DNA of 20,111 nucleotides from CAZBEJ01 sp964521305 (GTDB lineage: Bacteria > Patescibacteriota > Microgenomatia > UBA1406 > GWC2-37-13). The stretch spans positions 1 to 20,111 of the forward strand of contig CAZFQZ010000016.1 in the NCBI GenBank assembly GCA_964521305.1, read 5' to 3'. The position numbers and the translations under genes were made by a program. Under the pieces are notes generated by a model. The model did not search any database and was not told the origin of the DNA. It saw nothing but the letters and a program-made list of their open reading frames with translations. Below, piece after piece: positions 14,487 through 20,042 of the stretch; within the stretch, counting starts at the first letter, position 1; each line of letters opens with the position of its first letter.

Positions 14487-14768
14487 TTACGAGCAAATAT
14501 GGAATATACATATCGGTAAATCATCGTTTAAATACCATCGATCGTGATATTTTATGATCTTTATAATTTTACCATCCGAGGTTTTACAGATACCGTAATC
14601 AGCTTTTTTTTCCAGAAGCTGTGTGCACCCCCTAAATTCATAATAGTTTTCAAATGTGCTGTGGGCTTTTCGAAGATCGATAACCCGATAGACTACAAAT
14701 AATATAATCACTACCATCACTGCTGCCGCATATACCATGATTTTTTTCCGCTGTTTTTTAATTTTCAT
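14487..14768 (-). CDS. Small N-anchored extracytoplasmic protein with four cysteines
   Basis: Protein of 93 residues. A basic N-terminus (KIKKQRKK) and one membrane helix (residues 11-27, MVYAAAVMVVIILFVVY) precede an exported domain of about 65 residues. This contains GCTQLLEKKADYGIC, then KTSDGKIIKIIKYHDRWYL, ending DDLPICIFHICS. Four Cys (about 48, 61, 87, 92) suggest disulfides. I recall similar anonymous CPR proteins with a GKxIxIVKxxxRWYLxxDLP ending, but no function is known. First gene of an operon with the Cys-nucleophile hydrolase, 3 nt between them. TACTAT lies 6 nt before the ATG. Confidence 0.7.
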   Translation of the reverse strand: MKIKKQRKKIMVYAAAVMVVIILFVVYRVIDLRKAHSTFENYYEFRGCTQLLEKKADYGICKTSDGKIIKIIKYHDRWYLNDDLPICIFHICS

Positions 14769-14774
14769 ACTTAG

Positions 14775-14803
14775 ATAGTACTGTACTCTTAGGTGTTCTT
14801 CAA
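14775..14803 (-). promoter_or_regulatory. Promoter of the anchored protein-hydrolase operon (leaderless)
   Basis: Minus strand TTGAAG (14803-14798), 17 nt, TACTAT (14780-14775), then 6 nt to the ATG at 14768. Confidence 0.65.
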
Positions 14804-14834
14804 TGCCTTTTCTTAGTGAAGTTTTCTATGGTTC

Positions 14835-15605
14835 TTACTCCATATCCCTGATCGTCCAGAAGTCGGCGGAAAGGAAGGAGTTTGTCACATAGGCATAGGG
14901 CATATAAAAATATCCGCGATCCCCCCAATCTGTTCCCCAGCTGTTGCGGATAATCAACTGTTGTTTTGCGTCATCATATCCGACTGCGCATACCGCGTGA
15001 CCGCCGACCATACGCTCGCCGGCCTCAGGCATGGGCATAATGCCTGTTTTTTTAACCTTTTTTGACTCGAAACTTTCATAAACGGCAAATCCGAATACAA
15101 ACGGGTAACCTGTGCTGATTGTATGCTTCATTTCTTCTATCGTATATAAATGGAAGTAGGTGAGTATTTGATAATTCAGCCCGTTTTTATAAGCCTCCGG
15201 TGAAGGTTCGATCTTAAACTTCTTAATCTGATACGGCCAATACTGTTCCAAACAATCACCCGCCTTTACCAATGTTTTAATGCCGTCCCTTAACGAAGCG
15301 CCGCTGTCAACTTTTTGCGTGTGTGCGATTATCCGTTCATTGTAATAGAGAAACAGCTCGCTGAAATCAAAAATCTTCCTTAATCTTTTTTTCTTGAGAA
15401 ATTCAAGATTGCCTACCAGGGCAAAAGCAGTGCAGCTACCCAACTTTCCCTGGTCTGCAATAGGACTGCAGAAACTTCTGAGATCAACGGCAGATGGAAG
15501 CTTCGGTATGGCAAGGGCTAAACGGATATATGGAACATCTCGTTGATCGGGCAGATCAGGAATCCAACCGTATTTCGGGTTTCTCGGAATGGTAAAGAAT
15601 GGCAT
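14835..15605 (-). CDS. Papain-family (C1) cysteine protease
   Basis: Protein of 256 residues with the full C1A catalytic set: oxyanion Gln52 and nucleophile Cys58 in ADQGKLGSCTAFA, His203 in VGGHAVCAVGYDD, and Asn221 in RNSWGTDWGDRGYFYMPY. The N-terminal YGWIPDLPDQRD is the short lead-in typical of prokaryotic and viral C1 proteases without an inhibitory propeptide. No signal peptide is visible, so it may be cytoplasmic or leave the cell by another route. It is expected to cleave peptide bonds. Its TATAAT lies 8 nt before the ATG. It precedes the small anchored Cys protein gene by 66 bp on the same strand. C1 proteases are patchy in bacteria, so acquisition by transfer is possible. Confidence 0.92.
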   Translation of the reverse strand: MPFFTIPRNPKYGWIPDLPDQRDVPYIRLALAIPKLPSAVDLRSFCSPIADQGKLGSCTAFALVGNLEFLKKKRLRKIFDFSELFLYYNERIIAHTQKVDSGASLRDGIKTLVKAGDCLEQYWPYQIKKFKIEPSPEAYKNGLNYQILTYFHLYTIEEMKHTISTGYPFVFGFAVYESFESKKVKKTGIMPMPEAGERMVGGHAVCAVGYDDAKQQLIIRNSWGTDWGDRGYFYMPYAYVTNSFLSADFWTIRDME

Positions 15606-15613
15606 ATATAGAT

Positions 15614-15643
15614 ATTATATTATGTCAAAGACAATAAGGTTAA
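15614..15643 (-). promoter_or_regulatory. Promoter of the C1 protease gene (leaderless)
   Basis: Minus strand TTAACC (15643-15638), 18 nt, TATAAT (15619-15614), 8 nt to the ATG at 15605. The -10 is strong, the -35 moderate. Confidence 0.55.
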
Positions 15644-15719
15644 TAACTCAAAAAGGAAGAATATCTGAGGAGCGAACACTTAACGAACGGATAATACTAT
15701 AAAATTTTCAAGCGGCGTT

Positions 15720-15922
15720 TTAACCACAATCCTCTCTCAATTTTGCCGTAATAGCTGGGGTTAAGACCGGTAAAGATAACCTGACAGGTTAGAGAGATTT
15801 AACGAGTACCAATCATTAATTGTACTGTAAAAACTCAGGTTTGCAATCAGTTTTTAAAGTATATACCCATCTAATCTGCTTTTTCGATCGTGCGAACTGC
15901 AAACCAGAGTAAGATGGGTATA
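15720..15922 (+). other. Dense inverted repeats with pseudoknot-like order; possible structured RNA
   Basis: No ORF. Pairing elements in order: TTAACC (15720-15725) with GGTTAA (15759-15764). AATC plus TCTCT (15728-15737, one bulged C) with AGAGAGATT (15791-15799). TAACCTG/CAGGTTA around 15784. AGTAC plus AAT (15805-15813, one bulged C) with ATTGTACT (15819-15826). Then two interleaved long pairs: CTCAGGTTTGCA (15834-15845) with TGCAAACCAGAG (15898-15909, one mismatch), and TATACCCATCT (15862-15872) with AGATGGGTATA (15912-15922). The last two cross, the topology of a pseudoknot. No known family is recognised and no strong promoter is seen; a mobile-element remnant is the alternative. Strand is assumed. 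Confidence 0.4.
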
Positions 15923-16047
15923 CAATATTAAAGTCGGCGAATTATTACAAACTCATTGACAAAGGGTATAATAAAGACGACAACGTGGATATTTTTGATT
16001 ATAACACATTAGTACAGAATTTTGGGAAAATACCAATTGACAGATAA
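15913..16047 (+). pseudogene. C-terminal remnant of a dockerin-like/EF-hand protein
   Basis: A start-less open frame of 44 codons follows an in-frame TAA (15910-15912) and ends in TAA (16045-16047). It reads GYNKDDNVDIFDYNTLVQNFGK near its end. That is one dockerin type calcium-binding repeat: acidic loop positions D-N-D..VDIFDYN, then a hydrophobic helix and NFGK. Such repeats terminate many exported CPR proteins. The body of the gene is gone; its place is taken by the inverted-repeat region. The last codons carry the -35 of the AbiE promoter. Confidence 0.5.
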
Positions 16048-16069
16048 TTAACATTATTGTATATTATCT
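16037..16069 (+). promoter_or_regulatory. AbiE promoter with an overlapping inverted repeat
   Basis: Perfect -35 TTGACA (16037-16042), 17 nt, -10 TATATT (16060-16065), then 8 nt to the ATG at 16074, so the message is leaderless or nearly so. AGATAAT (16042-16048) and ATTATCT (16063-16069) are 7-bp inverted half-sites 21 bp apart, one touching the -35 and the other covering the -10. AbiEi antitoxins are known to autorepress by binding inverted repeats in their promoter, so this is the likely operator. Confidence 0.68.
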
Positions 16070-16073
16070 ATTA

Positions 16074-16643
16074 ATGAGATATCTGGAGTTAACTGCTAAA
16101 ATTAAACGTAATATTTTTACCCTGTTGGACGTTTTAAAGACATTTCCAAACGAAAAAGAAGAAACCGTTAAAATTCATCTGCATCGTCTGGCAAAAGCTG
16201 GGCAGATAGGTAAAATCAGGCGCGGGCTGTACTGTTTTGAAGCCGCATCGATAGATGAGCTCACGCTGGCGGGTTACCTATACCAGCCGTCGTACCTTAG
16301 CCTGGAAACCGCCCTAAACTACTATGGCCTCGTTCCCGATGTACCGCTGACCGTAAGCTCCGTTACCCTAACCACCACCAAACATCTAAAAAATTCTTTT
16401 GGTCGTTTTGACTATTATAGAATCAAGCCTTGTCTGTTTTTTGGGTATGTACCAATTTCCGGCCCGACTGATACGATTTTAAATATCGCGGGTAAAGAAA
16501 AAGCGATTCTTGATTATTTCTATCTACGCAAAATCAAAAGTCTGGCAGGGCTGCGGTTTGATATTCGGACTTTGGATTTTAAAAAATACAAAAGATACAG
16601 CAAAAGTTTCCCTGATTGGGTACAAAAAATCAAAATGCCATGA
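16074..16643 (+). CDS. abiEi: AbiEi-family type IV antitoxin / transcriptional repressor
   Basis: Protein of 189 residues. The N-terminal winged helix-turn-helix (residues 1-56) includes FPNEKEETVKIHLHRLAKAG and IRRGLYCF, the AbiEi_4-type antitoxin DNA-binding domain. The rest contains LAGYLYQPSYLSLETALNYYGLVPD, the signature block of AbiEi, and a basic tail (KKYKRYSKSFPDWVQKIK). In type IV systems the antitoxin does not bind the toxin but counteracts its effect and represses the operon. Its TGA overlaps the toxin ATG (ATGA), which couples translation. Promoter and operator-like repeat lie directly upstream. Confidence 0.88.
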   Translation: MRYLELTAKIKRNIFTLLDVLKTFPNEKEETVKIHLHRLAKAGQIGKIRRGLYCFEAASIDELTLAGYLYQPSYLSLETALNYYGLVPDVPLTVSSVTLTTTKHLKNSFGRFDYYRIKPCLFFGYVPISGPTDTILNIAGKEKAILDYFYLRKIKSLAGLRFDIRTLDFKKYKRYSKSFPDWVQKIKMP

Positions 16644-17443
16644 ATAACATTATTGCCTCTTTTAATGACTTTATTCTGCCGTTTGCCAAAAACTACGGTT
16701 TGCCTGTCCATAAAAAAAGAGCAATTTTGCGCGAGTATTTACAAACCATGATACTCTCTCTCGTCTATCAGGAAAAATGCTCCAAAAATCTATTTTTTGT
16801 AGGCGGAACCAGCCTGAGACTATTAAGAGGACTTGATCGGTTTTCCGAAGATCTGGACTTTGACTGTGTTGATCTGGCAGCAAAAACAACAATCGAACTT
16901 ATGCAAAGCGTTGAAAAGAAATTACGCGCTGAGGAAATAAAAACTGTTCTATACCATAACAGGACTGCCCGGCGAGACTACTTCGAACTTCGCTTTCCTC
17001 ATCTCCTTTTTGATTTGAAAATTAGCAGAAACGAAGACGAAAAATTGATGATTAAGTTTGATTTTGAAGCGCGCTGGCGGGGACAACAAAGAGAATTGAT
17101 TCTTTTTAACCGCTACGGTTTTTTAGTCAACGTCGTTACCAAATCTCTTGATCAGATACTTATTGAAAAGTTTGCCGCTTATTTAAACCGCCGCTCAACC
17201 CAGCCGCGGGATATCTATGACATTGTTTGGCTAATTGCCAACGGTGCCCAACCAGACTTCACGTTTGCCAAGATAAATAAAATTCCTGCACAATTTTTAA
17301 CGCGTGCCTCCGATAAATTTATCAGAGAAAAAAAGCGCTTAACCAGTTTTAAGGCGAAAATAAGACCGTTTTTGCTCGAAGAAAACAAATATCAGCAGTT
17401 GGATTTTTTTCCGCAGCTTGTTTCAAAACTGGAGAAAAAATAG
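16640..17443 (+). CDS. abiEii: AbiEii-family nucleotidyltransferase toxin
   Basis: Protein of 267 residues from the ATG at 16640; a longer TTG-started frame (16616) lies inside the antitoxin gene and is rejected. The nucleotidyltransferase core is NLFFVGGTSLRLLRGLDRFSEDLDFDC (about 51-77, in two parts), with the GGTSL motif and the DxD acidic pair. LFDLKISRNEDEKLMIKFDFEA supplies a further acid, and later LDQILIEKFAAYLNRRSTQPRDIYDIVWL (Lys and Asp of the fourth AbiEii motif). AbiEii/MenT enzymes are GTP- or NTP-dependent transferases that modify tRNA 3' ends or similar targets and stop growth during phage infection. All four motifs are present, so the toxin appears intact. Confidence 0.9.
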   Translation: MNNIIASFNDFILPFAKNYGLPVHKKRAILREYLQTMILSLVYQEKCSKNLFFVGGTSLRLLRGLDRFSEDLDFDCVDLAAKTTIELMQSVEKKLRAEEIKTVLYHNRTARRDYFELRFPHLLFDLKISRNEDEKLMIKFDFEARWRGQQRELILFNRYGFLVNVVTKSLDQILIEKFAAYLNRRSTQPRDIYDIVWLIANGAQPDFTFAKINKIPAQFLTRASDKFIREKKRLTSFKAKIRPFLLEENKYQQLDFFPQLVSKLEKK

Positions 17444-17470
17444 TGGATATTTTTTATTATAATATGCTCG

Positions 17471-17498
17471 TTGCAAGTTTTGTAAAGTAGATTACTAT
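17471..17498 (+). promoter_or_regulatory. Possible promoter of a short ORF
   Basis: TTGCAA (17471-17476), 16 nt, TACTAT (17493-17498), 12 nt to the ATG at 17511. The -10 lies inside the small palindrome ATTACT-ATT-AGTAAT (17491-17505). Confidence 0.35.
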
Positions 17499-17510
17499 TA
17501 GTAATAGTAC

Positions 17511-17684
17511 ATGAATACTTTTTTAAACCGGTTGCAATTATCTATAAAAGATAAAAAAAATTCTGCAAACTATTGGTTCGAATCTCAAGAATGGATTGAT
17601 AGAACAGTCCAATTTCACTCTCTTTTTTCTACTAATCCCATTTTGCGGAGAGGGCGGGATTCCCCAAATAAATTTACTTCGTAA
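17511..17684 (+). CDS. Short ORF, 57 residues, unknown
   Basis: ATG at 17511, TAA at 17682-17684. The product is hydrophilic with no membrane segment: MNTFLNRLQLSIKDKKN, then YWFESQEWIDRTVQFHSLF, ending RGRDSPNKFTS. The first 40 residues have protein-like composition. The final part lies in hairpin-forming DNA and may be a readthrough into non-coding sequence, so this may be a truncated N-terminal fragment. It follows the AbiE operon by 67 bp. No family recognised. Confidence 0.33.
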   Translation: MNTFLNRLQLSIKDKKNSANYWFESQEWIDRTVQFHSLFSTNPILRRGRDSPNKFTS

Positions 17685-17710
17685 ATTTTTCGGGGTAAAC
17701 TTCTCATCCC
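17656..17710 (+). repeat. Nested inverted repeats overlapping the short ORF's end
   Basis: Three nested pairs share one centre region: GGGAT (17656-17660) with ATCCC (17706-17710), CCCC (17662-17665) with GGGG (17692-17695), and AAATTTAC (17670-17677) with GTAAATTT (17681-17688) around a TTC loop. The innermost stem is followed by further Ts and could terminate plus-strand transcripts. The remainder up to 17758 shows nothing else. Confidence 0.5.
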
Positions 17711-17758
17711 ACATTTATCAACAAAAATCCATGACCTTCGGTAATGATTTTTTGTCGG

Positions 17759-17843
17759 CGGAGGGTACAGGATTTGAACCTGTGGACGTCTATTCAACGT
17801 CACGGCTTAGCAAGCCGCTGCATTACCACTCTGCCAACCCTCC
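17759..17843 (-). tRNA. trnS: tRNA-Ser (anticodon GCT)
   Basis: Class II tRNA with a long variable arm. Acceptor GGAGGGT pairs with ACCCTCC. The anticodon stem is GCGGC/GCCGT around loop TTGCTAA, giving GCT. The variable arm GACGTTGAATAGACGTC forms a stem, and the T arm CAGGTTCAAATCCTG is canonical. G73 is the serine discriminator. The genome continues CCG, so CCA is not encoded. Confidence 0.93.
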
Positions 17844-17851
17844 TTTAATGT

Positions 17852-17857
17852 ATTATA
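17852..17857 (-). promoter_or_regulatory. -10 box for tRNA-Ser
   Basis: Minus strand TATAAT (17857-17852), 8 nt upstream of the mature 5' end, so the primary transcript would have almost no leader. TTGGTC at 17883-17878 is a weak -35 with an over-long 20-nt spacer. Confidence 0.45.
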
Positions 17858-17930
17858 TCTCAAAAACCTATATAGTGGACCAATTTATTTATATCCGTAT
17901 GGACAATGTATTGGAAAAGAAAGCTGTTCA

Positions 17931-17971
17931 TCCCGACTTGGCGGGATAATCCCGCTCAGCGGGAAATTCCC
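17931..17971. repeat. Overlapping GC-rich mini-hairpins
   Basis: Sequential palindromes: TCCCG (17931-17935) with CGGGA (17942-17946). GCGGGA-TAA-TCCCGC (17941-17955). TCCCGC-TCA-GCGGGA (17950-17964). GGGAA-A-TTCCC (17961-17971), then a T5 run. Units can pair in mutually exclusive ways. The third is the compensated relative of the hairpin at 4343-4357. It lies between tRNA-Leu and tRNA-Ser and may act as a processing or termination element or be a dispersed repeat. Confidence 0.55.
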
Positions 17972-18327
17972 TTTTTATGTCCGTACCAAAAAGTGGACGA
18001 GGGGGGAGTTGAACCCCCACCTCCGAAAGGAGATACGCTCCTGAAGCGTACGCGTATGCCAGTTCCGCCACTCGTCCGTTTTCTTGATTTATTATAGCAG
18101 GGAGTCGTATTTTTTTTAAACCACCAATATTTTTTTACCTGTTTTTCATTATGCCAGGGTGGAATACGATTTTCGGGCAATGTATGCTGGTTTATATACC
18201 AATCACGGACCATTTTGGATTCAAATCCCATTGCGATTCCAACGCCGATAAAAAGCAAAGCCAACCCTTTTCTATTTCGGCGTTTCTCGGCACGGGCAGA
18301 ATCAGACCACCGACTCTTGCTTCCCAA
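17956..18327 (-). CDS. Small membrane protein frame running into tRNA-Leu
   Basis: The frame opens at TTG 18327, 4 nt after the nucleotidyltransferase stop, and remains open for 123 codons to 17956, through the whole tRNA-Leu gene. Only the part before about 18095 looks like protein: a basic RAEKRRNRKG, a membrane helix (GLALLFIGVGIAMGF), then NQHTLPENRIPPWHNEKQ and KKYWWFKKN. The tRNA-derived C-terminus is low in protein character. An ATG at 18335 overlapping the upstream stop is in another frame and gives only 47 residues. Removing 2 bases after it would join the two frames, so an N-terminal frameshift is possible. No family recognised; probably a real short membrane protein with an eroded 3' end. 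Confidence 0.4.
   Translation of the reverse strand: MGSKSRWSDSARAEKRRNRKGLALLFIGVGIAMGFESKMVRDWYINQHTLPENRIPPWHNEKQVKKYWWFKKNTTPCYNKSRKRTSGGTGIRVRFRSVSPFGGGGSTPPSSTFWYGHKKGISR
17994..18077 (-). tRNA. trnL: tRNA-Leu (anticodon CAG)
   Basis: Class II tRNA. Acceptor GGACGAG pairs with CTCGTCC. The anticodon stem is TACGC/GCGTA around loop TTCAGGA, giving CAG. The variable arm is TCTCCTTTCGGAGG and the T arm is GGGGG/CCCCC with loop TTCAACT. A73 is typical of leucine. CCA is not encoded (CTT follows). Confidence 0.93.
18091..18099 (-). promoter_or_regulatory. Extended -10 for tRNA-Leu
   Basis: Minus strand TGCTATAAT (18099-18091), 13 nt before the tRNA 5' end at 18077. It lies within, and encodes Cys-Tyr-Asn of, the overlapping small membrane protein frame. 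No strong -35; the TGn extension compensates. Confidence 0.6.
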
Positions 18328-18331
18328 ATGT

Positions 18332-19243
18332 TCATATCAAACCCCCTTCTTTTATTTTTTGCTCAAAATCTTCAGGAAAAAACCATAACTGTGTATTTGT
18401 CACAATTTCACTAGTTTGATGCTTTCTGATACTAATAAGTTCTAGTTTTTTAAGCATTTTTTCGACTATATTTCCTAGAATATTTTGTGTTTTATTACTG
18501 AATACCGGATACAGAATACAGAATACTGTTTTTGCATTCGGAAAAATCCTATATATCCACTTATTAGCTACCAAAAACTTCCCGTACGTATTATTTTTGT
18601 TTATCAGTGGTTTCATCTGCAGTATTTCATGCGCTACATATTCCGTTCTTTTGTGTTTTGGCACCTGCATATCACAAGCATCAAAGAATAGATTCAAACA
18701 GACTTTATCCGAGGCTCTTTTTTCACCTGATTTTCTGCGCAATCCAAAGATCTGAGCGATCATTAGGCTAATCAAACGTGCCGTCCACATGCGATTCTCA
18801 GAGGCTATGATACAAAGATCGATATCATCGTCCCTGGTGGCATTAAGCATGGAAAGACTGCCCGAAAGACCCACCAGCTGTATTTGGGGAAATAGGGAAA
18901 GAATCCGGATATAGTGTGAGATTTTTTTGATTTTTCCTATTGATATCCGCCTTTTACGCGCACATAATGAGAATAGATGTTTTTTTGGGTATAAAGCGCA
19001 TAGAAAAGTTGATTTAACCTGTTGTGAGTGGATTATACTATACTCCCCATGAGTATATCTTGCATCTATTTTTGCTTTTCTCAGGATTTTTTTTCCGGCC
19101 ATGGTTTCCAAAATCTTCGTTAAACGCTGTTTAGAGCATTTTTTTTTCAAAAAGGTATGTATCTCTTCTAGGTTTGGGGAATATTTGAAAAAATAAAAAT
19201 ACCACAGTGAAGTAATTATTTCAGCCTCAATTGATGACTGCAT
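18332..19243 (-). CDS. Nucleotidyltransferase-fold protein
   Basis: Protein of 303 residues. An N-terminal winged-helix-like part (about 1-90: IITSLWYFYFFKYSPNLEEIHTFL, ETMAGKKILRK) precedes a minimal nucleotidyltransferase core: LVGLSGSLSMLNATRDDDIDLCIIA (about 123-147), with the G-S motif and the D-x-D pair, then a further acid in LNLFFDACDM. The rest is helical and basic. The N-terminal DNA-binding-like part plus NTase core is common among anonymous Microgenomates proteins. The molecule modified is unknown; the GSxxx...DxD set suggests catalytic competence. It follows the WecG/TagA gene by 40 bp on the same strand and is probably co-transcribed. Confidence 0.78.
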   Translation of the reverse strand: MQSSIEAEIITSLWYFYFFKYSPNLEEIHTFLKKKCSKQRLTKILETMAGKKILRKAKIDARYTHGEYSIIHSQQVKSTFLCALYPKKHLFSLCARKRRISIGKIKKISHYIRILSLFPQIQLVGLSGSLSMLNATRDDDIDLCIIASENRMWTARLISLMIAQIFGLRRKSGEKRASDKVCLNLFFDACDMQVPKHKRTEYVAHEILQMKPLINKNNTYGKFLVANKWIYRIFPNAKTVFCILYPVFSNKTQNILGNIVEKMLKKLELISIRKHQTSEIVTNTQLWFFPEDFEQKIKEGGLI

Positions 19244-19283
19244 GGAAGTAATTGTCTCATGCTATCCATAAAATCTCAAGCGC

Positions 19284-20042
19284 TCAACTAGCCTCGAAAA
19301 AGCTTGGCGCTTTTGCTTGTAGTACCAACCAACTAAACTCCACTAATCGCAACTGTCTTTTCCATCTCCATGGCTGACTCATTAAACGGTACAACCATTC
19401 AAGTCCGATGATTCTCATCCAGCCAGGTGCTCGTCTGACCAGACCCCCCGCAACATCAAATCCCTGTCCTACTCCCATACAAACACTCTTTTCAAACTCC
19501 TTTTTGTGACGGTCTATCCACAACTCCTGCCACGGAGAGCCAAAAGCAACAAATACTAACTGGGGCTTGTACTCGGCTACTATAGAGAAAATTACGTCTT
19601 CTTCGGATTTTTTTGGTTTTTTTATATTCTCTATCCCTTGCATACCTTTAAATTTAGCTTCGGGATACTGCTTGGAATAGCACTGAGTAAGTCGAAGTGC
19701 TAAATTTGGGTTTCCGCCGATTAGCAGCACCCGTAAGCGCATTATGCCGGCCATATGTATGAGTTTGGACATCAGATCAACACCGGTGATACGCCTACCA
19801 ACGGCTATACCTAGTATTCGGGCCGCCAGAACTATCCCAATCCCGTCCGCGATAGATATTTGGGCCGTCATCATAACCTTTTCAAACTCTTTACGCTTCA
19901 GAGCAATAATAGCATTTTCCGGGTTTAACGATACGATATGGCAAAACTTTGGTAACGGCATAATGTATTTTTTAATATCCTCTAGGATATCGGATTTTGC
20001 TCCTACATTTGCTGTTACGGAAATCATATCTTTTAGGCTCAT
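19284..20042 (-). CDS. WecG/TagA/CpsF-family glycosyltransferase
   Basis: Protein of 252 residues, the normal length of family GT26. Recognisable blocks are FCHIVSLNPENAIIA (Asn of the acceptor site), ISIADGIGIVLAARILG with the catalytic Asp in ADGIG, RRITGVDLM, LLIGGNPNLA, LVFVAFGSPWQELWI and GVGQGFDVAGGLVRRAPGWMRIIGLEWLYRL. These enzymes add N-acetylmannosamine or a related sugar from a UDP donor to a polyprenyl-linked primer at the inner membrane face during surface polymer synthesis. The product could feed the LytR-CpsA-Psr ligase encoded at 4460. The C-terminus (WSWLVLQAKAPSF-like) is amphipathic and fits membrane association. Upstream sequence is AT-rich with no firm promoter. Confidence 0.92.
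   Translation of the reverse strand: MSLKDMISVTANVGAKSDILEDIKKYIMPLPKFCHIVSLNPENAIIALKRKEFEKVMMTAQISIADGIGIVLAARILGIAVGRRITGVDLMSKLIHMAGIMRLRVLLIGGNPNLALRLTQCYSKQYPEAKFKGMQGIENIKKPKKSEEDVIFSIVAEYKPQLVFVAFGSPWQELWIDRHKKEFEKSVCMGVGQGFDVAGGLVRRAPGWMRIIGLEWLYRLMSQPWRWKRQLRLVEFSWLVLQAKAPSFFEAS

Noticed and set aside
15720..15922. Integron attC site, riboswitch, RNase P RNA or tmRNA
   Set aside because: The conserved core sequences of these elements (attC core sites, RNase P CR-I, tmRNA tRNA-like ends, common aptamer motifs) were looked for and not found.
16616..16639. Upstream TTG start for the AbiEii toxin
   Set aside because: It lies within the antitoxin gene; the ATG at 16640 forms a classic ATGA overlap with the antitoxin stop and fits the family N-terminus.
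17570..17600. Possible tRNA remnant with a GGTTCGAATC T-loop sequence
   Set aside because: The flanking bases do not form a T stem and no acceptor or anticodon arm is found.
18333..18335. ATG start (ATGA overlap) of a 47-residue frame downstream of the nucleotidyltransferase gene
   Set aside because: The other frame, opening at TTG 18327, has a clear basic-hydrophobic-hydrophilic protein pattern; the ATG frame does not, though a frameshift between them remains possible.
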